A DNA stretch of 64,000 bases from Ferrimonas aestuarii (GTDB taxonomy: Bacteria; Pseudomonadota; Gammaproteobacteria; Enterobacterales; Shewanellaceae). The translations under genes and the position numbers were made by a program. The notes under the pieces were generated by a model. It saw nothing but the letters and a program-made list of their open reading frames with translations, was not told the origin of the DNA and searched no databases. The stretch is taken from contig NZ_SWCJ01000004.1 of the NCBI RefSeq assembly GCF_005116665.1, forward strand, positions 124,001 through 188,000. The letters run 5' to 3'. Each line of letters begins with the position of its first letter. The stretch's first letter is position 1. Below, piece by piece: positions 56,670 to 64,000 of the stretch.

Positions 56670-57242
56670 ATGAAAAAAGGATTTACGCTCATTGAGCTGG
56701 TCGTCGTTATCGTGATTCTGGCGATTTTGGCGGTCGTTGCTCTTCCTAGGTTCATGAACCTAAAGCCGGAATCGGAGCGTTCCGTTGTATTGGCCACTGC
56801 CGCCGCCTACGAGCAGGCTATCGATTTTGCCCACACCAGTTGGCAGATACACAGTGGGCCAAACCAACCCCTTAATGATCTGCCTGGTTATGTCGGTGAT
56901 GTATTGGATCTTAACGCCAATGGCTATCCACTGGGCATAGACAAAAACAACCCCATGGGTCAGGCGGAGCAGATCGGCCAAGGCGATATAGGCTGCGTCT
57001 CCCTATGGCTAACCCTGCTGACCGATGCACCGAGTGTCTCCCTTCCTCAGGATGACCCCAATTTCGACGCCGACTACCATGCCTATCGCCACAATGAATC
57101 CGGTGACAACAGCCCCATGAGCCGCTGCAGCTACGTGTATCGGGCTGGAGGCGACCGTGCCGATAGAGACAGTGCCGATAGAGACAGTGCCGATCTGGTG
57201 ATCGTCTACAACTCAGAAACCGGGGAAGTGACAGTCCCCTAG
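56670..57242 (+). CDS. type IV pilin-like protein
   Basis: 190 residues. The N-terminus MKKGFTLIELVVVIVILAILAVVALPRF is a textbook class III leader: PilD would cut between G4 and F5 and methylate F5, and E9 is the assembly glutamate. The globular part contains a Cys pair (in GDIGCVSLW and SRCSYVY) near the end, as in the D-region loop of MSHA-type minor pilins. A 15-bp tandem repeat encodes DRADRDSADRDSAD just before the C-terminus. No pilus assembly genes adjoin it. Confidence 0.85.
   Translation: MKKGFTLIELVVVIVILAILAVVALPRFMNLKPESERSVVLATAAAYEQAIDFAHTSWQIHSGPNQPLNDLPGYVGDVLDLNANGYPLGIDKNNPMGQAEQIGQGDIGCVSLWLTLLTDAPSVSLPQDDPNFDADYHAYRHNESGDNSPMSRCSYVYRAGGDRADRDSADRDSADLVIVYNSETGEVTVP
57157..57194 (+). 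repeat. in-frame 15-bp tandem repeat in the pilin-like gene
   Basis: Two full copies of GTGCCGATAGAGACA and an 8-base partial third. Being a multiple of three, copy-number change would lengthen or shorten the acidic/basic loop DRADS without a frameshift. Confidence 0.85.
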
Positions 57243-57459
57243 CCATCGAGAGTGTTTCAAAATGTCAGTGTTGGCAACACAAGTTGACATCAACTGAGTG
57301 CAATTGGCTTATAACATCATGATTTAATTTTAGTTTTGTAGCGCCGCCCTCTAATGGTGCAGTTCAATACTTACAGGAGTTCATAGACTCTTAATACATT
57401 CTTCAGCGATCTCTGCCATCTGTTAAGGCGTTCGTTTATCACTGAAGGAATCATGGATC

Positions 57460-57825
57460 ATGAACAAATTTTCCACACTGACCGCCGCTGCCACACTCGC
57501 CCTAGCCAGCATGCCGATGGCTCATGCTGCTCCACAAGTAATCGCTGCGGATCAGCGCACTGAATCCCAGCTGTGTGCGGCGTCAGCCAACCTTTCGCTA
57601 TTCCAATTCTCTCAATATGCTAAACAGAAAGGCTACAATCTAAAGTCGCTAGCTCGTCAGCTGAGCTGTAATCAACTGCCGTTGGCAGTGTTCGCTAAAC
57701 GCTACAACGCCCACGAAAGTCTATCGGGGAAGATCGCCAAATTGAGCCGAGAAGAGGTACAAACTCAGGTTGCCTCGCAACAGCTGTTGGTGTTGAACCA
57801 GAGCCTGACCGTGTACGGAAGTTAA
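57460..57825 (+). CDS. DUF3718 family exported protein, copy 2
   Basis: 121 residues with a signal peptide (to about 23). It shares the DUF3718 plan with copy 1: E-S-Q-L-C-A-A-S-A early, LARQLSCNQLPLAVFAKRYN in the middle, two conserved Cys. No other Cys. It ends 55 bp before the convergent flavoprotein gene. Function unknown. Confidence 0.78.
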   Translation: MNKFSTLTAAATLALASMPMAHAAPQVIAADQRTESQLCAASANLSLFQFSQYAKQKGYNLKSLARQLSCNQLPLAVFAKRYNAHESLSGKIAKLSREEVQTQVASQQLLVLNQSLTVYGS

Positions 57826-57837
57826 AAAAAGCCCAAC

Positions 57838-57863
57838 AAAAAGGGAGCCCTTAGGCTCCCTGT
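57838..57863 (-). terminator. terminator of the cystine-transport operon
   Basis: Stem GGGAGCC / GGCTCCC with a 4-nt loop and TTTTT on the minus strand. Confidence 0.85.
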
Positions 57864-57880
57864 TTCAGTTTGAGTCATCA

Positions 57881-59233
57881 CTACTTAGCGACGTTGCCCG
57901 CCACATTGAGTGCATCCCAAGTACGAGCAAATGGCGGCGCATACACCAAATCCATCATCCCCAAATCCTCGGTGGTTAACCCGCCCTGAATGGCGGCGGC
58001 GATGGTATCCACTCGCAGCACCGAGCCTGCACCACCGGCAATCTGACCGCCAAGAATGCGTTTGGACTCCGCATCGTAGATGAGCTTGACTCGAATCGCT
58101 TGCTGACCTGCCACGTAATTCGTGGTGTTCTTATCGTTGATCACCACGGATTTCACCTGCCAACCCAATTGAGCGGCCTCTCGCTCACTGATGCCAGTTC
58201 GCCCGGCTTCAACGCCGAGTACCTTAACCCCAGCGCTGCCTAAGGTGCCGGAAAACACCTTAGCGCCACCACAGAGGTTTTCCCCAAGCAAGCGGCCAAT
58301 CTTATTGGCTGTAGTTGCCAGCGGAATATACACCGCCTGCTGGCGAAGACGGTGCCAAACTGTGGCGCAGTCACCGGCTGCGTAGACGTTGCTTAATGAG
58401 GTTCGCCCCTGCTGGTCAATAACAATGGCACCATTGCCCAAGCGCTCAATGCCAGTGCTCGCTAAGAACTCAGTATTAGGCTTGACGCCGGTCGCTACTA
58501 CAACGAGGTCGGCCGGATAGCGGCCGAGATTAGTGACAACCCAGCGGCTGCCCTCCTGCGACTCGATGGATTCGACTCGCTCGTTAAGGTGCAGTGCCAC
58601 TTGATTATCAATCAGTTCTTGCTGAACCAACTCGCTCATCTCACTGTCGAACGACTCGGATAACACTCGCTCAGACAGCTCAATCAAGCGTACTTTCTTG
58701 CCCTGATGCACAAGGGCTTCCACCACTTCGAGACCGATGTAACCAGCACCGATAACCACGGTCTCTTGAACCGTCTCATCTTGTACCCGCTGTTTGAGGT
58801 TGATGCCATCATCCATGGTTTTTAAGAAAAACACCGACTCATCATCCAGCCCAGCTATTGGTGGACGAATCACCGAAGCACCGCTGGCAATCATCAGGCG
58901 ATCGTAGCCTTGCTCAAACACCTCGCCGGAGGCCAGATCTTTCACCTTTAGACTTTGGGAATTGGCATCAACACTTAACACCTGATGACCTATGCGCAGA
59001 TCAATGCCCGACTCACGAAACTGTTCAACGCTGCGCTCCGCCATGTAACTGGTGTCGTCGAAGTTATCCCCCACGTAATAAGGCAGACCACAGGCACCAA
59101 AAGAAACCACGTGAGACTGTTCAAACACCAAGATGTCCGCATGGCGATCCGTACGTCTGGCTTTGGCGGCGGCGCTCATGCCCGCCGCCTCGGCACCGAT
59201 AATGACGATGGTTTGCTTAGTTTCAGTTGTCAT
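57881..59233 (-). CDS. CoA-disulfide-reductase-like flavoprotein
   Basis: 450 residues of the single-cysteine pyridine nucleotide-disulfide reductase group. The FAD loop is IIGAEAAGMSAAAKARR, the redox-active cysteine C48 lies in SFGACGLPYYVG, the NAD(P)H loop is VVIGAGYIGLEVVEAL and NVYAAGDCA closes the FAD site. There is no C-terminal rhodanese domain, so it is closer to CoA-disulfide reductase/NADH oxidase than to persulfide reductase Npsr. Its ATG overlaps the stop of the cystine transporter gene (TAATG). The pairing suggests it deals with disulfides or persulfides derived from imported cystine. Confidence 0.85.
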   Translation of the reverse strand: MTTETKQTIVIIGAEAAGMSAAAKARRTDRHADILVFEQSHVVSFGACGLPYYVGDNFDDTSYMAERSVEQFRESGIDLRIGHQVLSVDANSQSLKVKDLASGEVFEQGYDRLMIASGASVIRPPIAGLDDESVFFLKTMDDGINLKQRVQDETVQETVVIGAGYIGLEVVEALVHQGKKVRLIELSERVLSESFDSEMSELVQQELIDNQVALHLNERVESIESQEGSRWVVTNLGRYPADLVVVATGVKPNTEFLASTGIERLGNGAIVIDQQGRTSLSNVYAAGDCATVWHRLRQQAVYIPLATTANKIGRLLGENLCGGAKVFSGTLGSAGVKVLGVEAGRTGISEREAAQLGWQVKSVVINDKNTTNYVAGQQAIRVKLIYDAESKRILGGQIAGGAGSVLRVDTIAAAIQGGLTTEDLGMMDLVYAPPFARTWDALNVAGNVAK

Positions 59234-60627
59234 TAGGCCGACTCCAGATCCACGTCCAACTCTTGCTCACCGTGGTAAACCTCCATATCAGTTTGACCAA
59301 GTACACGACTGGTCACAAAGCCCGCCGTCATGGCGCCGTTAACGTTAAGCGCAGTGCGGCCCATATCAATCAGAGGCTCGATTGAGATCAGCAAACCCGC
59401 CAGCGCGACCGGCATATCCAACGCGGTCAGCACAATCAGAGCCGCGAAAGTCGCACCGCCACCCACACCGGCCACACCAAAAGAGCCCACCACAATGGTG
59501 GCGATCAAGGTGGCGATGAAAGTTGGGGTCATAGGGTCAATGCCGATGGTTGGGGCGATCATGGCCACCAGCATGGCAGGGTAGATGCCCGCACAGCCAT
59601 TCTGACCAATGGTGGCACCAAAGGAAGCCGACAAGTTGGCAATGCCATCAGGGATGCCCAAACGTTGAGTCTGGGTCTGTACGTTCAGCGGAATGGTGCC
59701 CGCACTGGTACGGCTGGTGAAGGCAAAGGTCAGGACCGGCAGTACCTTCTTAACGAAGATAACTGGGTTTCCCCCCACAAGAGTTACCAAAGCCAGATGC
59801 ACCAAGAACATCAACGCTAACGCCAGATAAGATGCGCCCACAAAGCTGATCAGATTAAAGATGTCACTAAACTGACTGGTAGCCAACACTTTAGTCATCA
59901 GCGCCATCACCCCATACGGAGTCAGGCGCAGTACCAAGGTGACAATGCGCATCACGATGGCGTAAGCCACTTCAATGAAGCTGTCGAACTTAGCCGCCAC
60001 ATCGGGTTGCTTACGATGTAAGCCCAGACCGGCAATTCCAACAAACGCGGAAAAGATCACCACCGAGATGATGGAGGTATCTCGAGCGCCGGTCATGTCC
60101 AGGAATGGATTGGCAGGAATCAGATTTACTAGGGTGGATGCAATGGAGATGCCGGTGGCAGCGCTCTCACGAGACATCAGGTAAGAAGCTCGCTCCGCCT
60201 CACGAGCTCCTTGAGTTAGCCCTTCCGCAGTCAGGCCAAACAGGTTAGCGACAAAGAAGCCAATGAGGCCCGCGATGGCAACGGTAATCAGCAGGATACC
60301 AATGGTCAAACCGCTGATTTTGCCTAAGGCATCGGCGTCTTTAAGCTTCAAAATGGCGCTGATGATCGACACCATCACCAGCGGCATCACGATCATCTTC
60401 AGCAATTGCACATAGCCACTGCCGACAATATTAAAGTACTCAATGGAGCCCGATAGCGCTTGGGAGTCGACACCATAGATAAGCTGCAGCGCCAAACCAA
60501 AGCCGATACCCATGCCCAAACCGGCAAATACGCGGCGAGTAAATTTCACATGTTTTTGCTGCATGCGGTACAGCACAAACAGCAGCAGTAACATCACAGC
60601 TACGTTCGCCATTACCAGAAAACTCAT
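59233..60627 (-). CDS. tcyP: TcyP-like L-cystine symporter
   Basis: 464 residues of the dicarboxylate/amino acid:cation symporter fold with about eight to ten membrane segments. MLLLLFVLYRMQQKHVKFTRRVFAGLGMGIGFG near the start and TFAFTSRTSAGTIPLNVQTQTQRLG are typical of the TcyP/YdjN cystine branch rather than of glutamate or C4-dicarboxylate carriers. First gene of a two-gene operon with the flavoprotein. Confidence 0.85.
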   Translation of the reverse strand: MSFLVMANVAVMLLLLFVLYRMQQKHVKFTRRVFAGLGMGIGFGLALQLIYGVDSQALSGSIEYFNIVGSGYVQLLKMIVMPLVMVSIISAILKLKDADALGKISGLTIGILLITVAIAGLIGFFVANLFGLTAEGLTQGAREAERASYLMSRESAATGISIASTLVNLIPANPFLDMTGARDTSIISVVIFSAFVGIAGLGLHRKQPDVAAKFDSFIEVAYAIVMRIVTLVLRLTPYGVMALMTKVLATSQFSDIFNLISFVGASYLALALMFLVHLALVTLVGGNPVIFVKKVLPVLTFAFTSRTSAGTIPLNVQTQTQRLGIPDGIANLSASFGATIGQNGCAGIYPAMLVAMIAPTIGIDPMTPTFIATLIATIVVGSFGVAGVGGGATFAALIVLTALDMPVALAGLLISIEPLIDMGRTALNVNGAMTAGFVTSRVLGQTDMEVYHGEQELDVDLESA

Positions 60628-60733
60628 AGGGTTATGCCTCTCTCATGTCTATTTCATCCCCGTAGAGATAAAACTACGGCCCGAACAAACTGCCCAGACC
60701 GTCATTGGATTTGTGGTGTTTAATGCCGCTAGA

Positions 60734-61654
60734 TTAACAGCAATTGGCTTGCAGCTGCACTAGTACGCCTTCTCGTAAGGCTCCACCAGCGAGATCGAGA
60801 CCATCAATGTGCAACAGCTCGAACAGCGCCAATAGGATAGCGACCCCAGCCACAAAGGTAGGACGGCGTTCTGCATCCAAAGACGCAAAAATGGGTTGGG
60901 GATCATGGCAAAGCTGCCGCTTCACTTCCTGAAGCTCAGCCCGAGTCACAAGACCTTGGGGCAACCAGCCACTTTCTTTAAGCTCAAACAGCGACCGAAC
61001 TGTACCAGAAACACCTAAGCAGTGTTGCCATGGTTGCGCCAGCAGTTTCTCCATCTGAGGAGCCAGCGCCTTGGTAACCGCTTGATGGATGCTATCAAAG
61101 CTCGCGGATAGGCAGCCTTGAGATAGAAATTGTTGGTTGTAGCTGACGCAGCCCAGCTCAAAAGAGTGTTTAAAACCGATGCTGGTCTCATCGCCAACCA
61201 CCAACTCAGTACTGGCACCGCCAATATCAATCACCAGTGCAGTACCATCCACCTGACTGCAGGCGCGCATTCCTTGATAGATAAGCTCGGCCTCTCTATC
61301 GCCGCTGATCACCTCGATGGGGTACCCCAGCAAAGGTAAAGCCTGCTGGCAGAAAGCATCGCCGTTGTTGGCATAGCGCAGTGCGGCCGTCGCCAACACC
61401 TCAACCCCGGCAACCTCTGCGCTTCGCAAAATGTCGCCAAACCAGCTAAGGCACTCAAGGCCACGGGCAAAAGCCTCGTCTCCTAATGCCCCTTGAGCCG
61501 TCATGCCGTCCGCCAAACGCACCTTGCGCTTGTGCTTAGCCACGACCTGAGGAATGCCTTGGGGATTCGGCTTAGCGAGGAGAAGATTAAAACTGTTTGA
61601 CCCTAAGGTAACGGCGGCCAAAAGGCCGCCGTTAATCATGTTATCGCTTGTCAT
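60734..61654 (-). CDS. Ppx/GppA-like phosphatase, short form
   Basis: 306 residues corresponding to the two ASKHA-fold lobes only; the C-terminal HD-like domains of E. coli Ppx/GppA are absent. The second phosphate loop DIGGASTEL and [15 protein letters not shown] are kept. In the first phosphate loop, [10 protein letters not shown] has Thr16 where family members have Asp (IDLGSNSF). Starts at 61654 inside the last codons of rhlB or at 61639 just after its stop; neither has a good ribosome site, so translation is probably coupled. The order rhlB then gppA is conserved in enterics. Activity on polyphosphate or pppGpp is uncertain. Confidence 0.8.
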   Translation of the reverse strand: MTSDNMINGGLLAAVTLGSNSFNLLLAKPNPQGIPQVVAKHKRKVRLADGMTAQGALGDEAFARGLECLSWFGDILRSAEVAGVEVLATAALRYANNGDAFCQQALPLLGYPIEVISGDREAELIYQGMRACSQVDGTALVIDIGGASTELVVGDETSIGFKHSFELGCVSYNQQFLSQGCLSASFDSIHQAVTKALAPQMEKLLAQPWQHCLGVSGTVRSLFELKESGWLPQGLVTRAELQEVKRQLCHDPQPIFASLDAERRPTFVAGVAILLALFELLHIDGLDLAGGALREGVLVQLQANCC

Positions 61655-62936
61655 TACGTCGAGGTCCGCGAGGAGCTCCTTGGCGATCTCGACCATTTCC
61701 TGGGCGCTTAGCACCAGAGTTCGGCCGGCGATGACGATAAATACGATGTGGCTTTTTCAAGTCGTCCAGCAATGCGCTGGCATCGTAGTTGGTCACTGGA
61801 ATGGAGTGATCGATGTAGGCTTCGATGTCCGGTAGGTTCAAGGCGTACTCTTCACAAGCAAAGCTGATGGAGGAGCCTTCAGCACCGGCGCGACCGGTAC
61901 GACCGATGCGGTGTACGTAATCTTCGCAGTCATCGGGCAGATCGTAGTTGAACACGTGGGTTACATCAGAGATGTGCAATCCACGAGCCGCTACGTCAGT
62001 GGCCACAAGGAAATCCAGCGTGCCAGCTTTAAATTGCTCTAGGATGCGCAGACGCTTTTTCTGCGGCACATCGCCAGTTAGCAAGCCAACGCGATGACCA
62101 TCGGCTTCCATCCAACCGTGCAGCTCTTCGCAGCGATGCTTGGTATTGGCGAAAACGATGGCTTTATCTGGCCATTCCTCTTCGATCAATGTCAGCAACA
62201 AACGCATCTTGTCTTCGTTAGAGGGGTAAAATAGCTCCTCTTTAATGCGCTTACCGGTTTTCTGCTCCGGCTCAACTTCAACATGAACGGGATCGTTCAT
62301 GTGCTCGTATGCCAACTCTTTCACTTTGAAAGAGAGAGTGGCCGAGAACAGCATATTACGGCGGTCTTTCGCTGCTGGCATGCGGCGGAAGATATAGCGG
62401 ATGTCGCGAATAAAGCCAAGATCGAACATGCGATCCGCTTCATCCAGCACCACCACTTGAATGGAGTTAAGGTTGTAGACGCCCTGTTTCAGGTAATCAA
62501 TCATACGCCCGGTGGTGCCGATCAGCAGGTCGATACCACCTTCAATGGTGGCTCGCTGACTGTCGTAGTTTTCACCACCATAAGCCAACCCCATCTTCAG
62601 CCCAGCCGCCTTCGCCAATGGTTCAGCATCCTTGTGGATCTGAATCGCCAGTTCGCGAGTCGGTGCCATCACAATGGCTCGAGGGCTCTTACCGTCGTGC
62701 TGCTCTGGAGCAGGTCGAGTAATGAGTTCATGAAACGTAGCCGCTAGGAACGCCAGAGTCTTACCGGTACCGGTTTGCGCTTGGCCAGCAATATCTTTGC
62801 CTTCCAATACAACAGGTAGGGACAGCGCCTGGATCGGCGTACAGTGGGTAAACCCTGTCTGCACCAGCACATCGGCCACCTGAGGGGCTAACGGCAGATC
62901 GGTGAAGCGGGTGTCGGTCAAGTGTGTTTTGCTCAT
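61641..62936 (-). CDS. rhlB: ATP-dependent RNA helicase RhlB
   Basis: 431 residues, a DEAD-box helicase of the RNA degradosome. The motifs are in order: [32 protein letters not shown] and [10 protein letters not shown]. The tail is Arg-rich ([15 protein letters not shown]), as in RhlB. The ATG at 62936 gives the usual MSKTHLTD start. Divergent from trxA; coupled to the Ppx/GppA-like gene. Confidence 0.95.
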   Translation of the reverse strand: MSKTHLTDTRFTDLPLAPQVADVLVQTGFTHCTPIQALSLPVVLEGKDIAGQAQTGTGKTLAFLAATFHELITRPAPEQHDGKSPRAIVMAPTRELAIQIHKDAEPLAKAAGLKMGLAYGGENYDSQRATIEGGIDLLIGTTGRMIDYLKQGVYNLNSIQVVVLDEADRMFDLGFIRDIRYIFRRMPAAKDRRNMLFSATLSFKVKELAYEHMNDPVHVEVEPEQKTGKRIKEELFYPSNEDKMRLLLTLIEEEWPDKAIVFANTKHRCEELHGWMEADGHRVGLLTGDVPQKKRLRILEQFKAGTLDFLVATDVAARGLHISDVTHVFNYDLPDDCEDYVHRIGRTGRAGAEGSSISFACEEYALNLPDIEAYIDHSIPVTNYDASALLDDLKKPHRIYRHRRPNSGAKRPGNGRDRQGAPRGPRRNDKR

Positions 62937-63258
62937 GGTTGGAAAGCATACCGGATGCGCTTGCAATAGAAAACGTGATCCAGTCAAATATTGTCAAATC
63001 CAATAGGGTTTACGCCATCCAAACTCATGGGCTGAACTGCAAAGCATCTTTTTAAGGTAATTAGTGGTTTCAGAAACGCCGATGGGGGCGCTGAATAATT
63101 GCTCTGAATGCCATGAACGAACGTGATTTTTGAACCTTTCACCGTAAATGGCACCTAATTTGGACAATTTTTCATCGCTGGGGGTTGAAAGGCTCGGATG
63201 CTAACCCAAGATCGCCAACAAGGGACACGATCCCACCCAAAAACAGACGGAGTAAAAA
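62937..63258. other. divergent intergenic region between rhlB and trxA
   Basis: 322 bp with promoters for rhlB and trxA. I see no small gene or strong palindrome. Confidence 0.5.
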
Positions 63259-63585
63259 ATGAGCGATAAGATTAAACAACTGAGTGACGACGCATTTGAA
63301 GCCGACGTCCTGAACTCTGACACCCCGGTACTGGTAGATTTCTGGGCTGAGTGGTGTGGCCCATGCAAAATGATTGCACCAGTGCTGGACGAGCTGGCCG
63401 AAGAGTACGGTGACAAGCTAGTTATCGGTAAAATGAACGTTGACCAGAATAACGCCACTCCAGCGAAATTCGGTATCCGTGGTATTCCTACTCTGCTGCT
63501 GTTCAAAGGCGGCGAGCTGGCTGGCACCAAAGTGGGTGCAGCCTCGAAAACTCAACTGAAAGAGTTTATCGACAGCCACCTGTAA
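63259..63585 (+). CDS. trxA: thioredoxin 1
   Basis: 108 residues with the full thioredoxin sequence pattern: [11 protein letters not shown] active site, [11 protein letters not shown] (cis-Pro) and normal length. Cytoplasmic general disulfide reductase. GGAG precedes the ATG. The order trxA-rho is conserved. Confidence 0.97.
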   Translation: MSDKIKQLSDDAFEADVLNSDTPVLVDFWAEWCGPCKMIAPVLDELAEEYGDKLVIGKMNVDQNNATPAKFGIRGIPTLLLFKGGELAGTKVGAASKTQLKEFIDSHL

Positions 63586-63595
63586 AACAGATTCA

Positions 63596-63619
63596 CACCC
63601 GGGTTCGCCCGGGTGTTTT
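63596..63619 (+). terminator. terminator of trxA
   Basis: 8-bp stem CACCCGGG / CCCGGGTG with a TTCG tetraloop and TTTT. Confidence 0.92.
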
Positions 63620-63790
63620 CATCTATAACCTCAAAAAACGGTTTTAGACTGGACGCTGTTTTTCTTTAGTGCTAGTTTATTAGCCAATACTTCCCAGCCT
63701 TTGATGGCCGCCGTGCCTTAGGCACCCTAACCCCAACTTTTGTAACGATGTACCGGAAAAACCGGGCACCAAAACCACAAAGACCCACCC

Positions 63791-64000
63791 ATGAATCTAT
63801 CTGAATTAAAGCAGAAACCCGTCTCCGAGCTAGTTGCTCTTGCTGAGTCAATGGGACTCGACAATATGGCTCGCGCACGGAAGCAAGACATCCTATTCTC
63901 CATCTTAAAAACCCACGCAAAAAGCGGCGAAGACATCTTCGGCGGTGGCGTATTGGAGATTCTGCAAGACGGCTTCGGTTTCCTACGTAGCGCCGACGCG
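63791..64000 (+). CDS. rho: transcription termination factor Rho (N-terminal part)
   Basis: 70 codons before the right edge. MNLSELKQKPVSELVALAESMGLDNMARARKQDILFSIL is the Rho N-terminal helical domain, and GGVLEILQDGFGFLRSADA begins the RNA-binding cold-shock-like domain. The 205-bp leader after trxA is typical of the autoregulated rho transcript. Confidence 0.97.
   Translation, partial: MNLSELKQKPVSELVALAESMGLDNMARARKQDILFSILKTHAKSGEDIFGGGVLEILQDGFGFLRSADA

Overview
The window is a chromosomal segment of a marine-type gammaproteobacterium, most like the Shewanella/Ferrimonas group. The clues are the run of conserved housekeeping blocks (metJ/metBLF, rpmE, priA-argS-ftsN, hslVU-DUF971, rraA, ubiE-ubiJ-ubiB-tatABC, hemB, rhlB/ppx-gppA, trxA-rho), small Shewanella-type families (DUF3144, DUF3718, DUF3131), a di-heme cytochrome c peroxidase behind an FNR box, and a PhsA-type thiosulfate reductase with a TtrS/ThsS-like sensor system. 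I see no rRNA, tRNA, CRISPR array, insertion sequence or prophage.

Layout. 1-11383 is respiratory and sensory: the N-terminal 565 codons of a Tat-exported molybdoenzyme (phsA) behind two identical palindromes, a chemoreceptor, an SbtA-like bicarbonate transporter with a 74-residue membrane partner and a divergent LysR regulator, a DUF3144 protein, a sensor kinase with a PhnD-like periplasmic domain and its FixJ-type regulator, and a TPR-GGDEF diguanylate cyclase. After an AT-rich gap, 11862-17752 is a compact accessory locus. A NikR-like regulator is divergent from a five-gene, translationally coupled operon: binding protein, permease, ATPase, TonB-dependent receptor and a PIG-L-fold protein. 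Two proteins in it have lost the metal ligands that define their families. I regard this as the most interesting part of the window.

17804-22741 is the methionine block, with tandem MetJ boxes between metB and metJ. 22804-27366 encodes a 1520-residue lipoprotein with eight PKD-like repeats. 27565-31739 holds the cytochrome c peroxidase, a small secreted protein, malic enzyme and an OmpA-family porin. 32087-42090 is core information processing and proteostasis; its ArgRS has an abnormal HIGH motif. 42258-48699 holds a glycosyltransferase/PAP2 pair, a small membrane protein, rraA with an arginase-like gene, and the LapD/LapG biofilm switch. 48919-55326 is ubiquinone synthesis, Tat translocation and haem synthesis.

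55463-57825 is a small exported-protein cluster: a thioredoxin-like protein and two DUF3718 paralogues around a type IV pilin-like gene with an in-frame 15-bp tandem repeat. 57881-60627 couples a cystine transporter to a CoA-disulfide-reductase-like flavoprotein. 60734-64000 is the ppx/gppA-like gene, rhlB, trxA and the start of rho.

Several themes connect the genes. Sulfur metabolism recurs (thiosulfate reductase and its probable sensor, cystine import with disulfide reduction, methionine synthesis). Metal or cofactor acquisition is represented by the NikR-like locus. Surface attachment and second-messenger signalling are represented by LapDG, a diguanylate cyclase, a pilin-like protein and the PKD lipoprotein.
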